Shown here: positions 21,383 through 29,985 of the stretch, one piece after another | How the letters are laid out: each line of letters opens with the position of its first letter | Position numbering within the stretch: the stretch's first letter is position 1 | From: CAVZMI01 sp050011775 | GTDB lineage: Bacteria; Bacteroidota; Ignavibacteria; UBA10030; CAVZMI01 | Direction of reading: 5' to 3' | Assembly (NCBI GenBank): GCA_050011775.1 | Contig: JBEKIL010000013.1 | Location: 62,001 to 126,000, forward strand | Length of the DNA stretch: 64,000 nucleotides | Made by a program: the position numbers and the translations under genes | The notes under the pieces: model-generated | The model's database searches: none | What the model was told of the DNA's origin: nothing | The model's input: only the letters and a program-made list of their open reading frames with translations

Positions 21383-21940
21383 TCAGGTTGAAGATTTTTT
21401 CTCGACATTGATCGATATATTTCCTTTCTGAGCAAGCCTCGAGAGAATATAGAGCACACTTTCTTTTGAGATTTTGAAGTGTGATGCGAGGATGTCGGGC
21501 TGGCACGAGACGTTCTTGTCAATGTACTGTTCGATTTCATCTTCGATTTGCCGTACCCAGTCTTCGAAGAGGCTGCGAATCTCTGGTGTTGCAAATGTGG
21601 CGATCTCGCTGCTCTGTCGCATAGACGACATCATCTGTTTGCACATCTCCATAGGATTGAATCCGCCTTCAGACTCTTCACCGGAATCATCGCAGCATTT
21701 CATCATTTCCGCCATCGGACCTTTTCCACCCATCATAGAGCCCATCATGCTCATCATTGAACCGCCCTTTCCCATCATCATTTCCATCATCTTCGGCATC
21801 ATGTTTTTCATCATGTCCTGCTTTTCTTCCGGAGACATTGAAGCGAAGAAGGTTTCCATAATTTTTTCCATCATCTCTTTTCGCTCCTCAGCAGACATAG
21901 ATCCCATCATGGTTTCCATCATTTTTTCTTTTAGATTCAT
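21383..21940 (-). CDS. Methionine-rich protein with C-terminal winged-helix-like region
   Basis: The ATG at 21940 is preceded by GGAGGTTGAT, so it is preferred to the one at 21952. The 185-residue product has an extreme Met-rich N-terminal half (MMETMMGSM, MMKNMMPKMMEMMMGKGG, MMSMMGSMMGG) with paired cysteines (MMKCCDD). The C-terminal ~65 residues look like a small helix-turn-helix (CQPDILASHFKISKESVLYILSRLAQKGNISI). Clustered Met and Cys suggest soft-metal, probably Cu(I), binding, but this is inference. It lies 43 bp downstream of an arsR-family gene on the same strand and is probably in its operon. Confidence 0.75.
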   Translation of the reverse strand: MNLKEKMMETMMGSMSAEERKEMMEKIMETFFASMSPEEKQDMMKNMMPKMMEMMMGKGGSMMSMMGSMMGGKGPMAEMMKCCDDSGEESEGGFNPMEMCKQMMSSMRQSSEIATFATPEIRSLFEDWVRQIEDEIEQYIDKNVSCQPDILASHFKISKESVLYILSRLAQKGNISINVEKKSST

Positions 21941-21983
21941 ATCAACCTCCACGGTTTTCTATTTTTGAAAAATATTGATATTA

Positions 21984-22322
21984 TCACCGGCACATTTTCC
22001 ACCAGCGGGGTGTGAAGAACATTCGTTCCCGATCCTTTAAATCACCGAGGGAATGAGCAATATCGAGGAATATGCCGATGGCGCTTAAAATACGGATGTC
22101 CTTGAGTTTGTAAAACACGAACGGACCCTGACGCTCCGTCTCAAGAACGTTATGCTCCCGAAGAATCCTGAGATGGTGCGAAATTAGCGGCTGCGAGAGT
22201 CCGGTCTCAGCCACAATTTCCGATACAGAACACTTCTTTTCGCCAATAAATTTGATGATTTTTAACCGGTTCGATTCACCGAGGGTCTGGAATAGAAGCT
22301 CCAGCTGCCGTGCATCGTCCAT
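21984..22322 (-). CDS. ArsR-family winged-helix regulator
   Basis: The 112-residue regulator has the ArsR winged helix (LGESNRLKIIKFIGEKKCSVSEI, TGLSQPLISHHLRILREHNVL, GPFVFYKLKD). There is a single Cys in helix 3 (KKCSVSEI) and one near the end (KMCR), so the classical ELCVCDL metal site is not obvious. A 20-bp palindrome lies 15 bp upstream of its start, so autoregulation is likely. The Met-rich protein follows in the same direction. Confidence 0.9.
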   Translation of the reverse strand: MDDARQLELLFQTLGESNRLKIIKFIGEKKCSVSEIVAETGLSQPLISHHLRILREHNVLETERQGPFVFYKLKDIRILSAIGIFLDIAHSLGDLKDRERMFFTPRWWKMCR

Positions 22323-22336
22323 ATAAATGATCTCTT

Positions 22337-22356
22337 ATATAAACATACGTTTATAT
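22337..22356. promoter_or_regulatory. Probable ArsR operator
   Basis: Perfect 8-bp inverted arms ATATAAAC / GTTTATAT around a 4-nt centre (ATAC) sit 15 bp upstream of the arsR-family start codon. The sequence has the size and AT-rich symmetry of ArsR-family operators. Confidence 0.7.
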
Positions 22357-22709
22357 TATAATAAATAAAAATGCATTTGTCAAGAGGTATTGAAAATATT
22401 TTTTGTGACTTTCTTTCCCGATTGAATTGGCAAATTTAAGTCCGCCATTTTCGGATAGATAAAATGAAATTATGAAATCGGCAGAAAATGCTCAATAAAT
22501 ATGAATTTTATATTTGCCTTTTTCCTTCATCAATGCTATTTTGCCCTTTGCAGGTCCCGCCTGAGTTTCTCGCTCCTGCTTCCGTGAGAAGGAAAGCGGA
22601 GTGAATGGTTTTCATCTATTGATTACCCGTTGAAACTTACGTTAATGTGAAATCGTATATAAAAAAACTTGACACTCTATATCCTGCATTAATCATTTCT
22701 GGGGGTTTT
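22357..22709. other. Non-coding divergent region
   Basis: This AT-rich intergenic stretch lies between the divergent arsR and sppA-like genes. Apart from the arsR operator just before it, I see no gene, strong hairpin or clear promoter consensus. Confidence 0.4.
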
Positions 22710-25145
22710 ATGAAACAATCAATCCTACTCGCTTTATGCTTCCTCATTGTATCGGGCTTTTCATTCGCTCAATCTGGTATAACGGCATACCATGAACAGC
22801 GGCAGTTCCAGCTCGCACCGCCGGGAGCGTTGAAGTTCGGTCTCTATGGATTCGATAATCCGGCTCTTCTTGTATATGCCAACAAGCCGGACTTGTATTT
22901 CACCTGGTCGGATGCAGATGGAAAATGGAACGATTTTAACCGGTGGGGAGGTTTTTTTGCACTTCGTAGATTAGGAATCGGAGCTATTCATAACAATGGA
23001 CCGCTTGGCTCAGTCACGGATTATCGGATTTCTGTAGGCGGCGGCGATAGAACTTTCAGCACTGGATTGGGCCTCGGTTGGTCGGCGGGGGAGACCGAAG
23101 TGTACAACCGGCAAAGTTTTATTACGCTCGGGACTCTCTGCCGTCCGAATCCATATTTTTCACTCGGTATTGTCGGTGTAAAGTCATTTAAAGGAAAAAA
23201 TGCCGAGGCGGCCGCCGATCTTGAAGTCAGACCATTAGGTAATCAGCTCTTTACTGCATTCATCGATTACGATATCGAACAAAATCAAATGTTGAAAGAT
23301 GGCATTTGGAGTGTCGGCGCCGTAATTGAGCCGCTGCCTGGTATTCGCGTCATCGGCCGATATTTCGATACGAAAGCGTTCGCTCTTGGGTTCCAATTCA
23401 GTCTGGGTATGGTTGGACTCGAGACACAGGCAAACTATGACGGGGATCGACAATACACACATAATACCTACGGCATCCATATCGGTGCATACGATCGAAA
23501 TGTGTTCGACACGTATTTCAATTCGAAAAAATCATATCTCGATATGAACCTGAACGGCATAATCGTATATCAACGATATCAATTATTTGATAACAATAAA
23601 ACCTTAACGGATCTTTTAAATTCTATCGAAGGAGCAAAAGAGGATCCGCGTGTTGCCGGTATAGCGATCAATATATCCGGGATGAATGTTAACAAAGAAA
23701 AAATTTGGGAGCTTCGGGAGAAATTAAAAGAATTCAGAAGCGCAGGGAAACGGCTGGTCATCTTTATGGATCGCGGGAATATCGATACATATCATTTTGC
23801 TTCTGTTGCAGATAAGATTGTCATGGATCCGTTGGGGATGATTATGCTCGAAGGATACAACAACGGACTTACATATCTCAAGGGAACACTGGATAAACTA
23901 GGAATTGGTTTTGACGAGTGGCGGTTCTTCAAGTACAAATCGGCCAACGAAGCATTATCACGCGAAAAAATGTCGGATGCCGATCGAGAGCAGCGTCAAA
24001 ATCTGGTGAATGATTATTATAAGCTGGCAAAAGCGGACATATGTGCATCGCGCGGATTTACTCCGGAAAAATTTGATTCACTCGTAAATACGGAAGTTGT
24101 TTTTACAGCTCAAAAAGCGATAGAAAAAGGACTGGTAGATACTCTCGGAAGATGGGAAACTGTAAAGGACGTCATAACAAAAATGGAAGGCGAACATAAG
24201 GAGTATCGGAGTGCCGGATCGCTTTTAAAAAATCAGCGTCCGTTCGACGGCAGGTGGGGAGAACCAGAGCAGATTGCGCTCATCTATGCCCTAGGCGCAT
24301 GTGCCATGGATGAAGGTATTAAGGCACGGTCACTGGTCGAAGATGTGAATGCTGCAGTGGAAAATCCAAAGATCAAGGCAATCGTTCTACGCGTCGATTC
24401 GCCGGGAGGTGATGGATTGGCGTCGGATTATATCGCCGAAGCGTTGAAAAAGGCCAAAGGTAAAAAACCGGTTATCGTGTCGCAGGGATACGTTGCCGGA
24501 TCCGGAGGATATTGGCTTTCGATGTACGGCGATACGATCGTTGCAGCTCCCAATACTGTTACAGGTTCAATCGGGGTTGCCGGAGGGTGGTTGTACAACA
24601 AGGGGGCAAAAGAATGGATGGGGATGTCGACGGATCATGTCCAGGTCGGGATACATGCCGACATCGGTTTTGGATTTACACTGCCATTCATAGGTGCAGG
24701 ACTTCCGGACCGTAACATGACGACCGAGGAGCGCGCCCGGGCGGAAGAGATTATGAAAGATATGTATAAGGAATTCGTCCATAAAGTTGCAATGGGTCGG
24801 AAAAAAAGCGATAATGATATCGATTCTGTTGCCGAAGGTCGTTTTTATTCCGGTTACGAAGGGAAGGAGAAAGGACTCGTCGATGTTCTCGGCGGACTTG
24901 AAACAGCCATCGCGATTGCAAGAGAGCGTGCGGGGATCCCAAAATGCGAAGAGGTGACAATCATTGAAATGCCGAAAATGGGGTTGATCGACTTCAAAGC
25001 TCTGATGCCGAAAATTTTGCCTTTTCAGACGCAAATATTTGAAGATAAATTTATCGAGCAGCTAAGATTTCGTATCGGCCACAATGGCGAAGTTATGCCG
25101 CTGATGCCGCTCGAATTCATGGAAATGGTACCGATGGAATACTAG
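22710..25145 (+). CDS. sppA: Signal peptide peptidase SppA-like S49 protease with beta-rich N-terminal domain
   Basis: The ATG at 22710 begins a signal peptide (MKQSILLALCFLIVSGFSFA) and is preferred to 22647. Of 811 residues, the first ~280 after the signal are beta-rich and barrel-like (LGLGWSAGETEVYNRQSF), which classical SppA lacks. Two S49 repeats follow, about residues 295-500 and 525-780. The catalytic dyad fits K410 (KYKSANEALSREKM) and S598 (YVAGSGGYWLS). Family members degrade cleaved signal peptides or membrane proteins. The extra domain suggests an outer-membrane or periplasmic location. Confidence 0.85.
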   Translation: MKQSILLALCFLIVSGFSFAQSGITAYHEQRQFQLAPPGALKFGLYGFDNPALLVYANKPDLYFTWSDADGKWNDFNRWGGFFALRRLGIGAIHNNGPLGSVTDYRISVGGGDRTFSTGLGLGWSAGETEVYNRQSFITLGTLCRPNPYFSLGIVGVKSFKGKNAEAAADLEVRPLGNQLFTAFIDYDIEQNQMLKDGIWSVGAVIEPLPGIRVIGRYFDTKAFALGFQFSLGMVGLETQANYDGDRQYTHNTYGIHIGAYDRNVFDTYFNSKKSYLDMNLNGIIVYQRYQLFDNNKTLTDLLNSIEGAKEDPRVAGIAINISGMNVNKEKIWELREKLKEFRSAGKRLVIFMDRGNIDTYHFASVADKIVMDPLGMIMLEGYNNGLTYLKGTLDKLGIGFDEWRFFKYKSANEALSREKMSDADREQRQNLVNDYYKLAKADICASRGFTPEKFDSLVNTEVVFTAQKAIEKGLVDTLGRWETVKDVITKMEGEHKEYRSAGSLLKNQRPFDGRWGEPEQIALIYALGACAMDEGIKARSLVEDVNAAVENPKIKAIVLRVDSPGGDGLASDYIAEALKKAKGKKPVIVSQGYVAGSGGYWLSMYGDTIVAAPNTVTGSIGVAGGWLYNKGAKEWMGMSTDHVQVGIHADIGFGFTLPFIGAGLPDRNMTTEERARAEEIMKDMYKEFVHKVAMGRKKSDNDIDSVAEGRFYSGYEGKEKGLVDVLGGLETAIAIARERAGIPKCEEVTIIEMPKMGLIDFKALMPKILPFQTQIFEDKFIEQLRFRIGHNGEVMPLMPLEFMEMVPMEY

Positions 25146-25198
25146 CAAAGAGATTTTAAACTCTGTATTTGATATGCTGGACAACCAGTAGGGAGCAC

Positions 25199-25285
25199 GC
25201 TGTGATCTCTGTGTCAGCACTATTACTATTAATTCTATTTATATTGTAGGAGTGCAGACGCAGAGGTCGCAGAGAAGAATTGGTT
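25199..25285. repeat. Short dispersed 'cagaggtcgcagagaaga' repeat
   Basis: The text gtgatctctgtgtcagcac followed by cagaggtcgcagagaagaat resembles the leader of the aminotransferase gene (about 8340-8370) and the pepD leader (about 53100-53170). No function is apparent. Confidence 0.45.
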
Positions 25286-25316
25286 GAGTCACTACACAAT
25301 GGAGGCAGATACTGCT

Positions 25317-25814
25317 ATGTTTAAAAAATATTTTGAGAATGTCCGCTTCCAGAAGGCATTGATCGCTGTCTCTGCAATCATCAGGATATTTATCGGCGCA
25401 TTTCTTATGTTTTCCGCTTATGCTAAGTATATATCTTCAGAGTTTTACCTGAAATTTATCATGAGACTTGGTATTCTCCCGGCTATCGCCTTAAAATCTG
25501 TTATTCCCCTGATCATTTTCGAATTTCTTTTTGGCATATTATTGATCGTCGGATATAAAACAAAAATAATGTTGCGTGCGGCATCTATCCTTTTTCTCAT
25601 TTTCACATCTGTCGTCACGTACAGCATGATACTCGGTATCGACGTATCGTGTGGGTGCTTTGGTCCTTATTTTCAAAGCGAGATAAGTTATTTTTCAATC
25701 GGCAGGAATTTTATTGTTGCTATCATCACCTTCCTCATCAGTCTCTACAAATATTATCCATTCACATTAGATTCGTACCTGTCAAAAAGGCTCTTCGATC
25801 AGATAAATACCTGA
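25317..25814 (+). CDS. MauE/DoxX-type redox-associated membrane protein
   Basis: The start at 25317 is chosen because GGAGG lies at 25301-25305; a TTG at 25284 would add 11 residues. The 165-residue product has four TM helices (IRIFIGAFLMFSAYAKYI, IFEFLFGILLIVGY, ASILFLIFTSVVTYSMIL and a C-terminal helix) with a CGCFG motif after helix 3, typical of MauE/DoxX-like proteins that pass electrons to periplasmic thiol-disulfide systems. No partner thioredoxin is adjacent. Confidence 0.8.
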   Translation: MFKKYFENVRFQKALIAVSAIIRIFIGAFLMFSAYAKYISSEFYLKFIMRLGILPAIALKSVIPLIIFEFLFGILLIVGYKTKIMLRAASILFLIFTSVVTYSMILGIDVSCGCFGPYFQSEISYFSIGRNFIVAIITFLISLYKYYPFTLDSYLSKRLFDQINT

Positions 25815-26032
25815 TTGCTGGGACGGATCGAGTTATTTTTAGTGCGAAGCAGAATGCAATTACTTCCCAACGCTCATCAACTTCGACGGTATTCAAAAAT
25901 AAAAAGGATTTCTCCCCCGTCTGTAAGAGAGGGAAAAAGAGCAGATTTGCCCCTAGCAGCCAAATCACATGTACCCGACACCCCTGCTAAGTGGCTGTTA
26001 TCAAAGTCTTTACGCGATTGTAAAAATTTCTC

Positions 26033-26073
26033 TTGACATTATGATATTATTATGATATCATTATAATATCATA
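26033..26073 (+). promoter_or_regulatory. Sigma-70-type promoter overlapped by a 34-bp palindrome
   Basis: TTGACA (26033-26038) and TATCAT (26056-26061) are separated by exactly 17 bp. The window 26040-26073 is an inverted repeat centred between 26056 and 26057, with 16 of 17 base pairs matching, built of four TATGAT/ATCATA-type half sites. Tandem half sites like these are typical operators of ribbon-helix-helix repressors, and the second gene of this operon encodes one. AGGAGG at 26078-26083 gives the ribosome site for 26090. Confidence 0.8.
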
Positions 26074-26089
26074 CACAGGAGGAATAAAC

Positions 26090-26965
26090 ATGCAACCCAT
26101 TTCTGAAATTCGTGCCTGGCGGTTTATCGGTTTCGCCATGGCGGCCGTTTTTATTATTCTTATCATAGTCGAGGCTCTTCTTTTACGTGTAATGATCATG
26201 GAGAGAGATATTGGTATCCTCTGGTTCATAATTCCCTTGCTTCTTATTATTGCAGCTATCCCGTCCGGTTTCTTCATTATTCATCCCAATGAGGCGAAGG
26301 TGCTGGTCTTGTTTGGAAGATACATGGGAACGGTTCGCGATGCCGGGTTCTGGTGGTCGAATCCTTTTGTCGTGCGCAGACATGTTTCATTGAGGATACG
26401 TAATTTTAACAGCGAACGTTTGAAAGTGAACGATCTGAACGGAAATCCGATCGAGATTGCCGCTGTTGTTGTCTGGCGCGTAACCGATTCTGCCCGTGCG
26501 CTGTTCGACGTCGAGAACTACGAGCAGTTCGTCGCCATACAGAGCGAAATGGCAATTCGTGCACTTGCGTCCGAATATCCCTATGATGCGCACGACGATG
26601 AACGCGCTTCGCTGCGAGGCTCGCCTCAGGAAGTTGCCGACAATCTGAAACGCCAGCTTCATGCAAAGCTGGAGATCGCCGGTGTGGCCGTCGAGGATTC
26701 GCGGATCAGTCATCTTGCCTACGCTCAGGAAATTGCCCAGGCGATGCTGCGGCGCCAGCAGGCGCAGGCGATTGTCGCCGCGCGACAGAAAATCGTTGAA
26801 GGAGCAGTCGGGATGGTCGAGAGCGCTCTGAAGATGCTCAGCGAGCAACATATTATCGAGCTCGATGAAGACAAAAAGGCGACAATGGTGAACAACCTGA
26901 TGGTTGCGCTTGTCTCGGACCGCGAAGCGCAGCCTGTGATCAATACGGGGACACTCTACCAGTGA
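26090..26965 (+). CDS. SPFH/prohibitin-domain membrane protein
   Basis: The 291-residue protein has two N-terminal TM helices (about residues 10-33 and 40-62). An SPFH domain follows (FIIHPNEAKVLVLFGRYMGTV, VNDLNGNPIEIAAVVVWRVTD, QFVAIQSEMAIRALASEYPYD), then a charged helical region rich in Ala/Gln (ARRQQAQAIVAARQKIVEGAVG; motif approximate). SPFH proteins form membrane scaffolds. The stop overlaps the next start (GTGA), and both genes are driven by the palindromic promoter at 26033. The pairing with an Arc-like protein recurs in other bacteria. Confidence 0.88.
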   Translation: MQPISEIRAWRFIGFAMAAVFIILIIVEALLLRVMIMERDIGILWFIIPLLLIIAAIPSGFFIIHPNEAKVLVLFGRYMGTVRDAGFWWSNPFVVRRHVSLRIRNFNSERLKVNDLNGNPIEIAAVVVWRVTDSARALFDVENYEQFVAIQSEMAIRALASEYPYDAHDDERASLRGSPQEVADNLKRQLHAKLEIAGVAVEDSRISHLAYAQEIAQAMLRRQQAQAIVAARQKIVEGAVGMVESALKMLSEQHIIELDEDKKATMVNNLMVALVSDREAQPVINTGTLYQ

Positions 26966-27144
26966 GTGAAAAAAAGAAATTCCTTCTGAGGCTCGACGAA
27001 GATCTTTATAATGCGATCGAGAAGTGGGCCGCTGATGATTTACGGAGCACGAATGCACAGATAGAATTTCTGTTGACTGAAGCTGTGAAAAAAAGAAAAA
27101 GGGCAGGGGCCAAAGGGGAGAGGCCTCTGTCGGATTTTAAGTAA
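26962..27144 (+). CDS. Arc/CopG-type ribbon-helix-helix protein
   Basis: The 60-residue protein starts at a GTG that overlaps the SPFH stop by 4 bp. FLLRLDEDLYNAIEKWAADDLRS is a ribbon-helix-helix strand-helix start, followed by TNAQIEFLLTEAVKKRK. The lysine/arginine-rich tail is typical of small DNA binders. It probably represses its own operon through the palindrome at 26040-26073. Confidence 0.85.
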   Translation: MSEKKKFLLRLDEDLYNAIEKWAADDLRSTNAQIEFLLTEAVKKRKRAGAKGERPLSDFK

Positions 27145-27172
27145 ATGATAGTATGATATTAAGAAATTTTTC

Positions 27173-27207
27173 AAAAGCCGGAAGTCTGTTTGCTTCCGGC
27201 TTTTTTT
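27173..27207. terminator. Strong bidirectional terminator
   Basis: A perfect 12-bp stem (27173-27184 / 27193-27204) with loop tctgtttg is flanked by A- and T-runs. It terminates the SPFH operon and, on the other strand, the gene ending at 27239. Confidence 0.9.
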
Positions 27208-27238
27208 GGTATTTTTAAAATAATAGAAGATGTCGGCA

Positions 27239-27649
27239 TTACGAAGTTTTTGCCGCTCTTTTTTTATGATGTGCTTCGCCTGCTGTTTTCAATCTTTCCG
27301 ATATTTTATTAATCATGATCCACTGATTGCCTTTTCTCATGAATTGGAAATAGTCGAGAAATCCGAAATCCTGGTTAAATATCTTGATCTTTGCAGAGGC
27401 CAGATTACCTTCAACATCAATATTGAGAATTTTTGTTTTCCATTTCAGTCTTTTATCACATTTATCCGGTTTATACCATGATATATAAGTTTCCTTATCT
27501 GCCATCTCGATATTGTTATCATTATTCATCCAGGATATCCGCCACTTGTCATCGAGTATGGGCCTGTATAATTCTCCATTGGACAGTACATGGCCTTTGT
27601 GGTAATTCTTGATTATAAGATCCTTGATTTGCTTCTTATCTGTATTCAT
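27239..27649 (-). CDS. NTF2-like (lumazine-binding/SnoaL type) protein
   Basis: The 136-residue protein opens with an IKDLIIKNYHKGHVLSNGE helix, continues with alternating strands (WKTKILNIDVEGNLASAKIKI) and ends with FLDYFQFMRKGNQWIMINKISE. This is the pattern of nuclear-transport-factor-2-like proteins annotated as putative lumazine-binding. The lysine-rich tail is unusual. No catalytic residue can be assigned. Confidence 0.72.
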   Translation of the reverse strand: MNTDKKQIKDLIIKNYHKGHVLSNGELYRPILDDKWRISWMNNDNNIEMADKETYISWYKPDKCDKRLKWKTKILNIDVEGNLASAKIKIFNQDFGFLDYFQFMRKGNQWIMINKISERLKTAGEAHHKKRAAKTS

Positions 27650-27687
27650 TGCTGTGGTCGAGAAGATATTTGTCGTCAGTGTAATCG

Positions 27688-28320
27688 CTATTTCTTAAAC
27701 ATAATATATCTACATTTATGGATATGTTCCCCACCGTGTGTTTCGGGTTCTTCAATAATTCCGGTCTCGATAATATGAAACCCTTGAAAATGATCTTTCA
27801 GATCCGAATCTGTAAAATAATGGACAGGTTTTCCTTTTCTCGGTTCGAAGGTATTGGACTCAAGTTCTTCTCCTTTACCAAAACTATCCTCGAATTCAGA
27901 CATGACAACAAAAAAGCCATACCCGCCTTTTCTTAATTGTTTATTCAGTCTATCGATGACCTTTTTTCTTTCGCATGCCGGGAAAAGATGAAGCACATTG
28001 AAACAAAAAATTGAATCGTAGATCAAAGTATCAAAAGGCATATCGAGGATAGAGCCATGATAATACTTGATGTTTATATTGTTCTCTCGTGCTATTTCTA
28101 TTGCACGCCCGGATATTTCTATTCCTGTCACTTCAAATCCTGAATCGGCAAATAATCTGGCGTTCCTGCCGTATCCGGCTCCGGGGATCAAGACGCCATG
28201 GATATTGAGATCAAGAAATTTATCCCTCGCCATTAAAGCAGATTTGCATGGTTCCATCGACCATATAACTCCTTCATCCAGATATCTTTTATCCCAATAT
28301 TCTTTTTGACTAGTGTTCAT
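27688..28320 (-). CDS. Class I SAM-dependent methyltransferase (TPMT/TehB-like)
   Basis: The 210-residue protein has SAM-binding motif I VLIPGAGYGRNARLFADSG, an acidic end of strand 2 (VTGIEIS), motif III FDTLIYDSIFCFNVLHLFP and RLNKQLRKGGYGFFVVMSE after it. It resembles the thiopurine/tellurite-type small-molecule methyltransferases, starting with QKEYWDKRYL. The acceptor is unknown. Confidence 0.85.
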   Translation of the reverse strand: MNTSQKEYWDKRYLDEGVIWSMEPCKSALMARDKFLDLNIHGVLIPGAGYGRNARLFADSGFEVTGIEISGRAIEIARENNINIKYYHGSILDMPFDTLIYDSIFCFNVLHLFPACERKKVIDRLNKQLRKGGYGFFVVMSEFEDSFGKGEELESNTFEPRKGKPVHYFTDSDLKDHFQGFHIIETGIIEEPETHGGEHIHKCRYIMFKK

Positions 28321-28590
28321 ATTTGATACACATTTGTGAGATTATTGTCTGAATTCTTTCCTAAATCGTACCAACCTTAATGTGTAGCCTCTAGATAGTT
28401 TAATATGATCTTCTCTTATTCTATTGCGAATTCGATCAGCGAAGAGGTTCTATTGGACCCGGTATATATTTCAATCCTGAATTTCTTTCTTCTCCAGGAT
28501 TTAAAGGTCCAGATCTTCTCAGCCTTTCTCCCCACCAGCCAGAACGAAACTGCCAGAATAATAAGGCAAGGTCAGGGTAAAAGTGTTATA

Positions 28591-28902
28591 TCAGTTCTGG
28601 ACACAACGAAATCCACTTCTGAAGTCGCGGCTGTACGGGTAGTTTCCGTCGCGGTTATCAAACCTACATAAGTACTCGACGTTGCCGAAAGAACCACCGC
28701 GAAGGACACGGTCTGTTTGCGATGTTGTAGGTCCTTTCGGATCGCTCGTACCTCCGGATGGATACGTGCTGCCATACCAATCCCAGCACCACTCCCACAC
28801 ATTTCCATCAAATAGGTGAAGCGCTAAGCGAACACAATATATAACGCTATCATTACTTATACGTTGAGATACCTGCCAACCCGGTAATTGCATATACTGC
28901 AT
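28591..28902 (-). pseudogene. C-terminal remnant of a formylglycine-generating-enzyme-like (SUMF1) protein
   Basis: The last ~75 residues have the family signature GNVWEWCWDWYG, then SDPKGPTTSQTDRVLRGGSF and RSGFRCV at the end. The first ~30 residues do not resemble the family, and the large N-terminal part of a SUMF1 domain is missing. The join reads HLFDGNVWEW where intact proteins have LYDMxGNVWEW, a 2-residue loss. It is probably a truncated, decaying gene. The ~270 bp downstream (28321-28590) hold no gene I can identify. Confidence 0.72.
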
Positions 28903-28916
28903 GTTATAGCGCGTTA

Positions 28917-29945
28917 CTAATGGGTCATAAACTTTTCAAGTTCGTCCTTATATACAGGGTGCGGATATAATTCAATTGCCTTTTTCATTGATTGAATTGC
29001 TTTTTCTCTATCTCCTGATTCAAAAAATAACCAGGCCTGTGTATCATAGTAATTCGCATAATTGGGATTAATTATAATTGCTTTACGAACCATATCAAGA
29101 GCCTTCGTATAATCTTTTTTAATTTTAAATGTACAAATCATCCATGCATATTTATTTAATATATCAGGATTTTCAGGATATTTAGCAAAGGCTTCTTCAC
29201 AAGTTGTAAGGCAATTGATCTCATCTTTCTTATTTTTCAAATCATCTATTAAATAAATATAAGCTTTGGGAATGAAATCATTTTTTGCATAGAGTTTGAT
29301 ATATTTCTGTAATTCATCAATTTTTCTTGTCGTTATTGACTCATTTTCTGCAATCCTGAAACGACACTCTGCATGCAATCCAAGTTTATCTTCAGAATCA
29401 TAAATTAGGACTTTGTTAAAAAGCTTGTTGGCTTCTTCAAATTGATATCGGAATAATAGCTTTCTTGCCATCAAAAAATTACTCATTGCATTCAAGGTAT
29501 CCTTTTGATATTTTTCAAGTACATCTTTGTATAAATTTTTATCGGCTGCAACATCTCTTAAAAAGTCTAAATACAGGTCTTTCTCTCCATCATATCCAAT
29601 TGTACGTTCAATCTCGTTACCGGTTTCATCATAATAAATTATTGAACTCTGGTAAACAAGATTAAAGTATTTGAACAAAGACTCGTAAAGCGAATCGGCA
29701 GGTGACACTTTAACTATCAGGAAATATTTATCCAAGAATTCTTTATTTTTATCATTTTCAAAAATATCTCGTTTCAATTTAATACATGGTCCGCATGAGG
29801 GTGCCCAAAATTCAATGATAAGTATTTTGTTCTCCCTTTTTGCCGATTGAATAGCATTATTAACAAATTTAATTTCTTTGGCTTCCTGGCTAAATAGTGC
29901 CAATGGAATTAAAAATAGTATCAAAATATAAATATGATATTTCAT
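28917..29945 (-). CDS. Exported thioredoxin-like protein with TPR repeats
   Basis: The 342-residue protein has a signal peptide (residues 1-20, ending LALFSQ). A thioredoxin fold follows at about 25-135 with redox motif WAPSCGPC and the partner strand ENKILIIEF, and TPR-like helical repeats from about 165 (FEEANKLFNKVL, YTKALDMVRKAIIINPNYANYY, REKAIQSMKKAIELYPH). It probably reduces or isomerises disulfides in the periplasm while binding a partner through the TPRs. Confidence 0.85.
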   Translation of the reverse strand: MKYHIYILILFLIPLALFSQEAKEIKFVNNAIQSAKRENKILIIEFWAPSCGPCIKLKRDIFENDKNKEFLDKYFLIVKVSPADSLYESLFKYFNLVYQSSIIYYDETGNEIERTIGYDGEKDLYLDFLRDVAADKNLYKDVLEKYQKDTLNAMSNFLMARKLLFRYQFEEANKLFNKVLIYDSEDKLGLHAECRFRIAENESITTRKIDELQKYIKLYAKNDFIPKAYIYLIDDLKNKKDEINCLTTCEEAFAKYPENPDILNKYAWMICTFKIKKDYTKALDMVRKAIIINPNYANYYDTQAWLFFESGDREKAIQSMKKAIELYPHPVYKDELEKFMTH

Positions 29946-29985
29946 AAGGATGATATTTTAGTTAGAAATGACTGTTATTAAGCAT

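Noticed and set aside
25815..26032. Possible 68-residue minus-strand gene upstream of the SPFH promoter
   Set aside because: Overlaps the MauE-like gene end, has no recognisable motif and no ribosome site; treated as non-coding.
28591..28902. Diversity-generating retroelement target (C-type-lectin-like SUMF1 end)
   Set aside because: No reverse transcriptase, template repeat or adenine-biased variable copy was found in the window.
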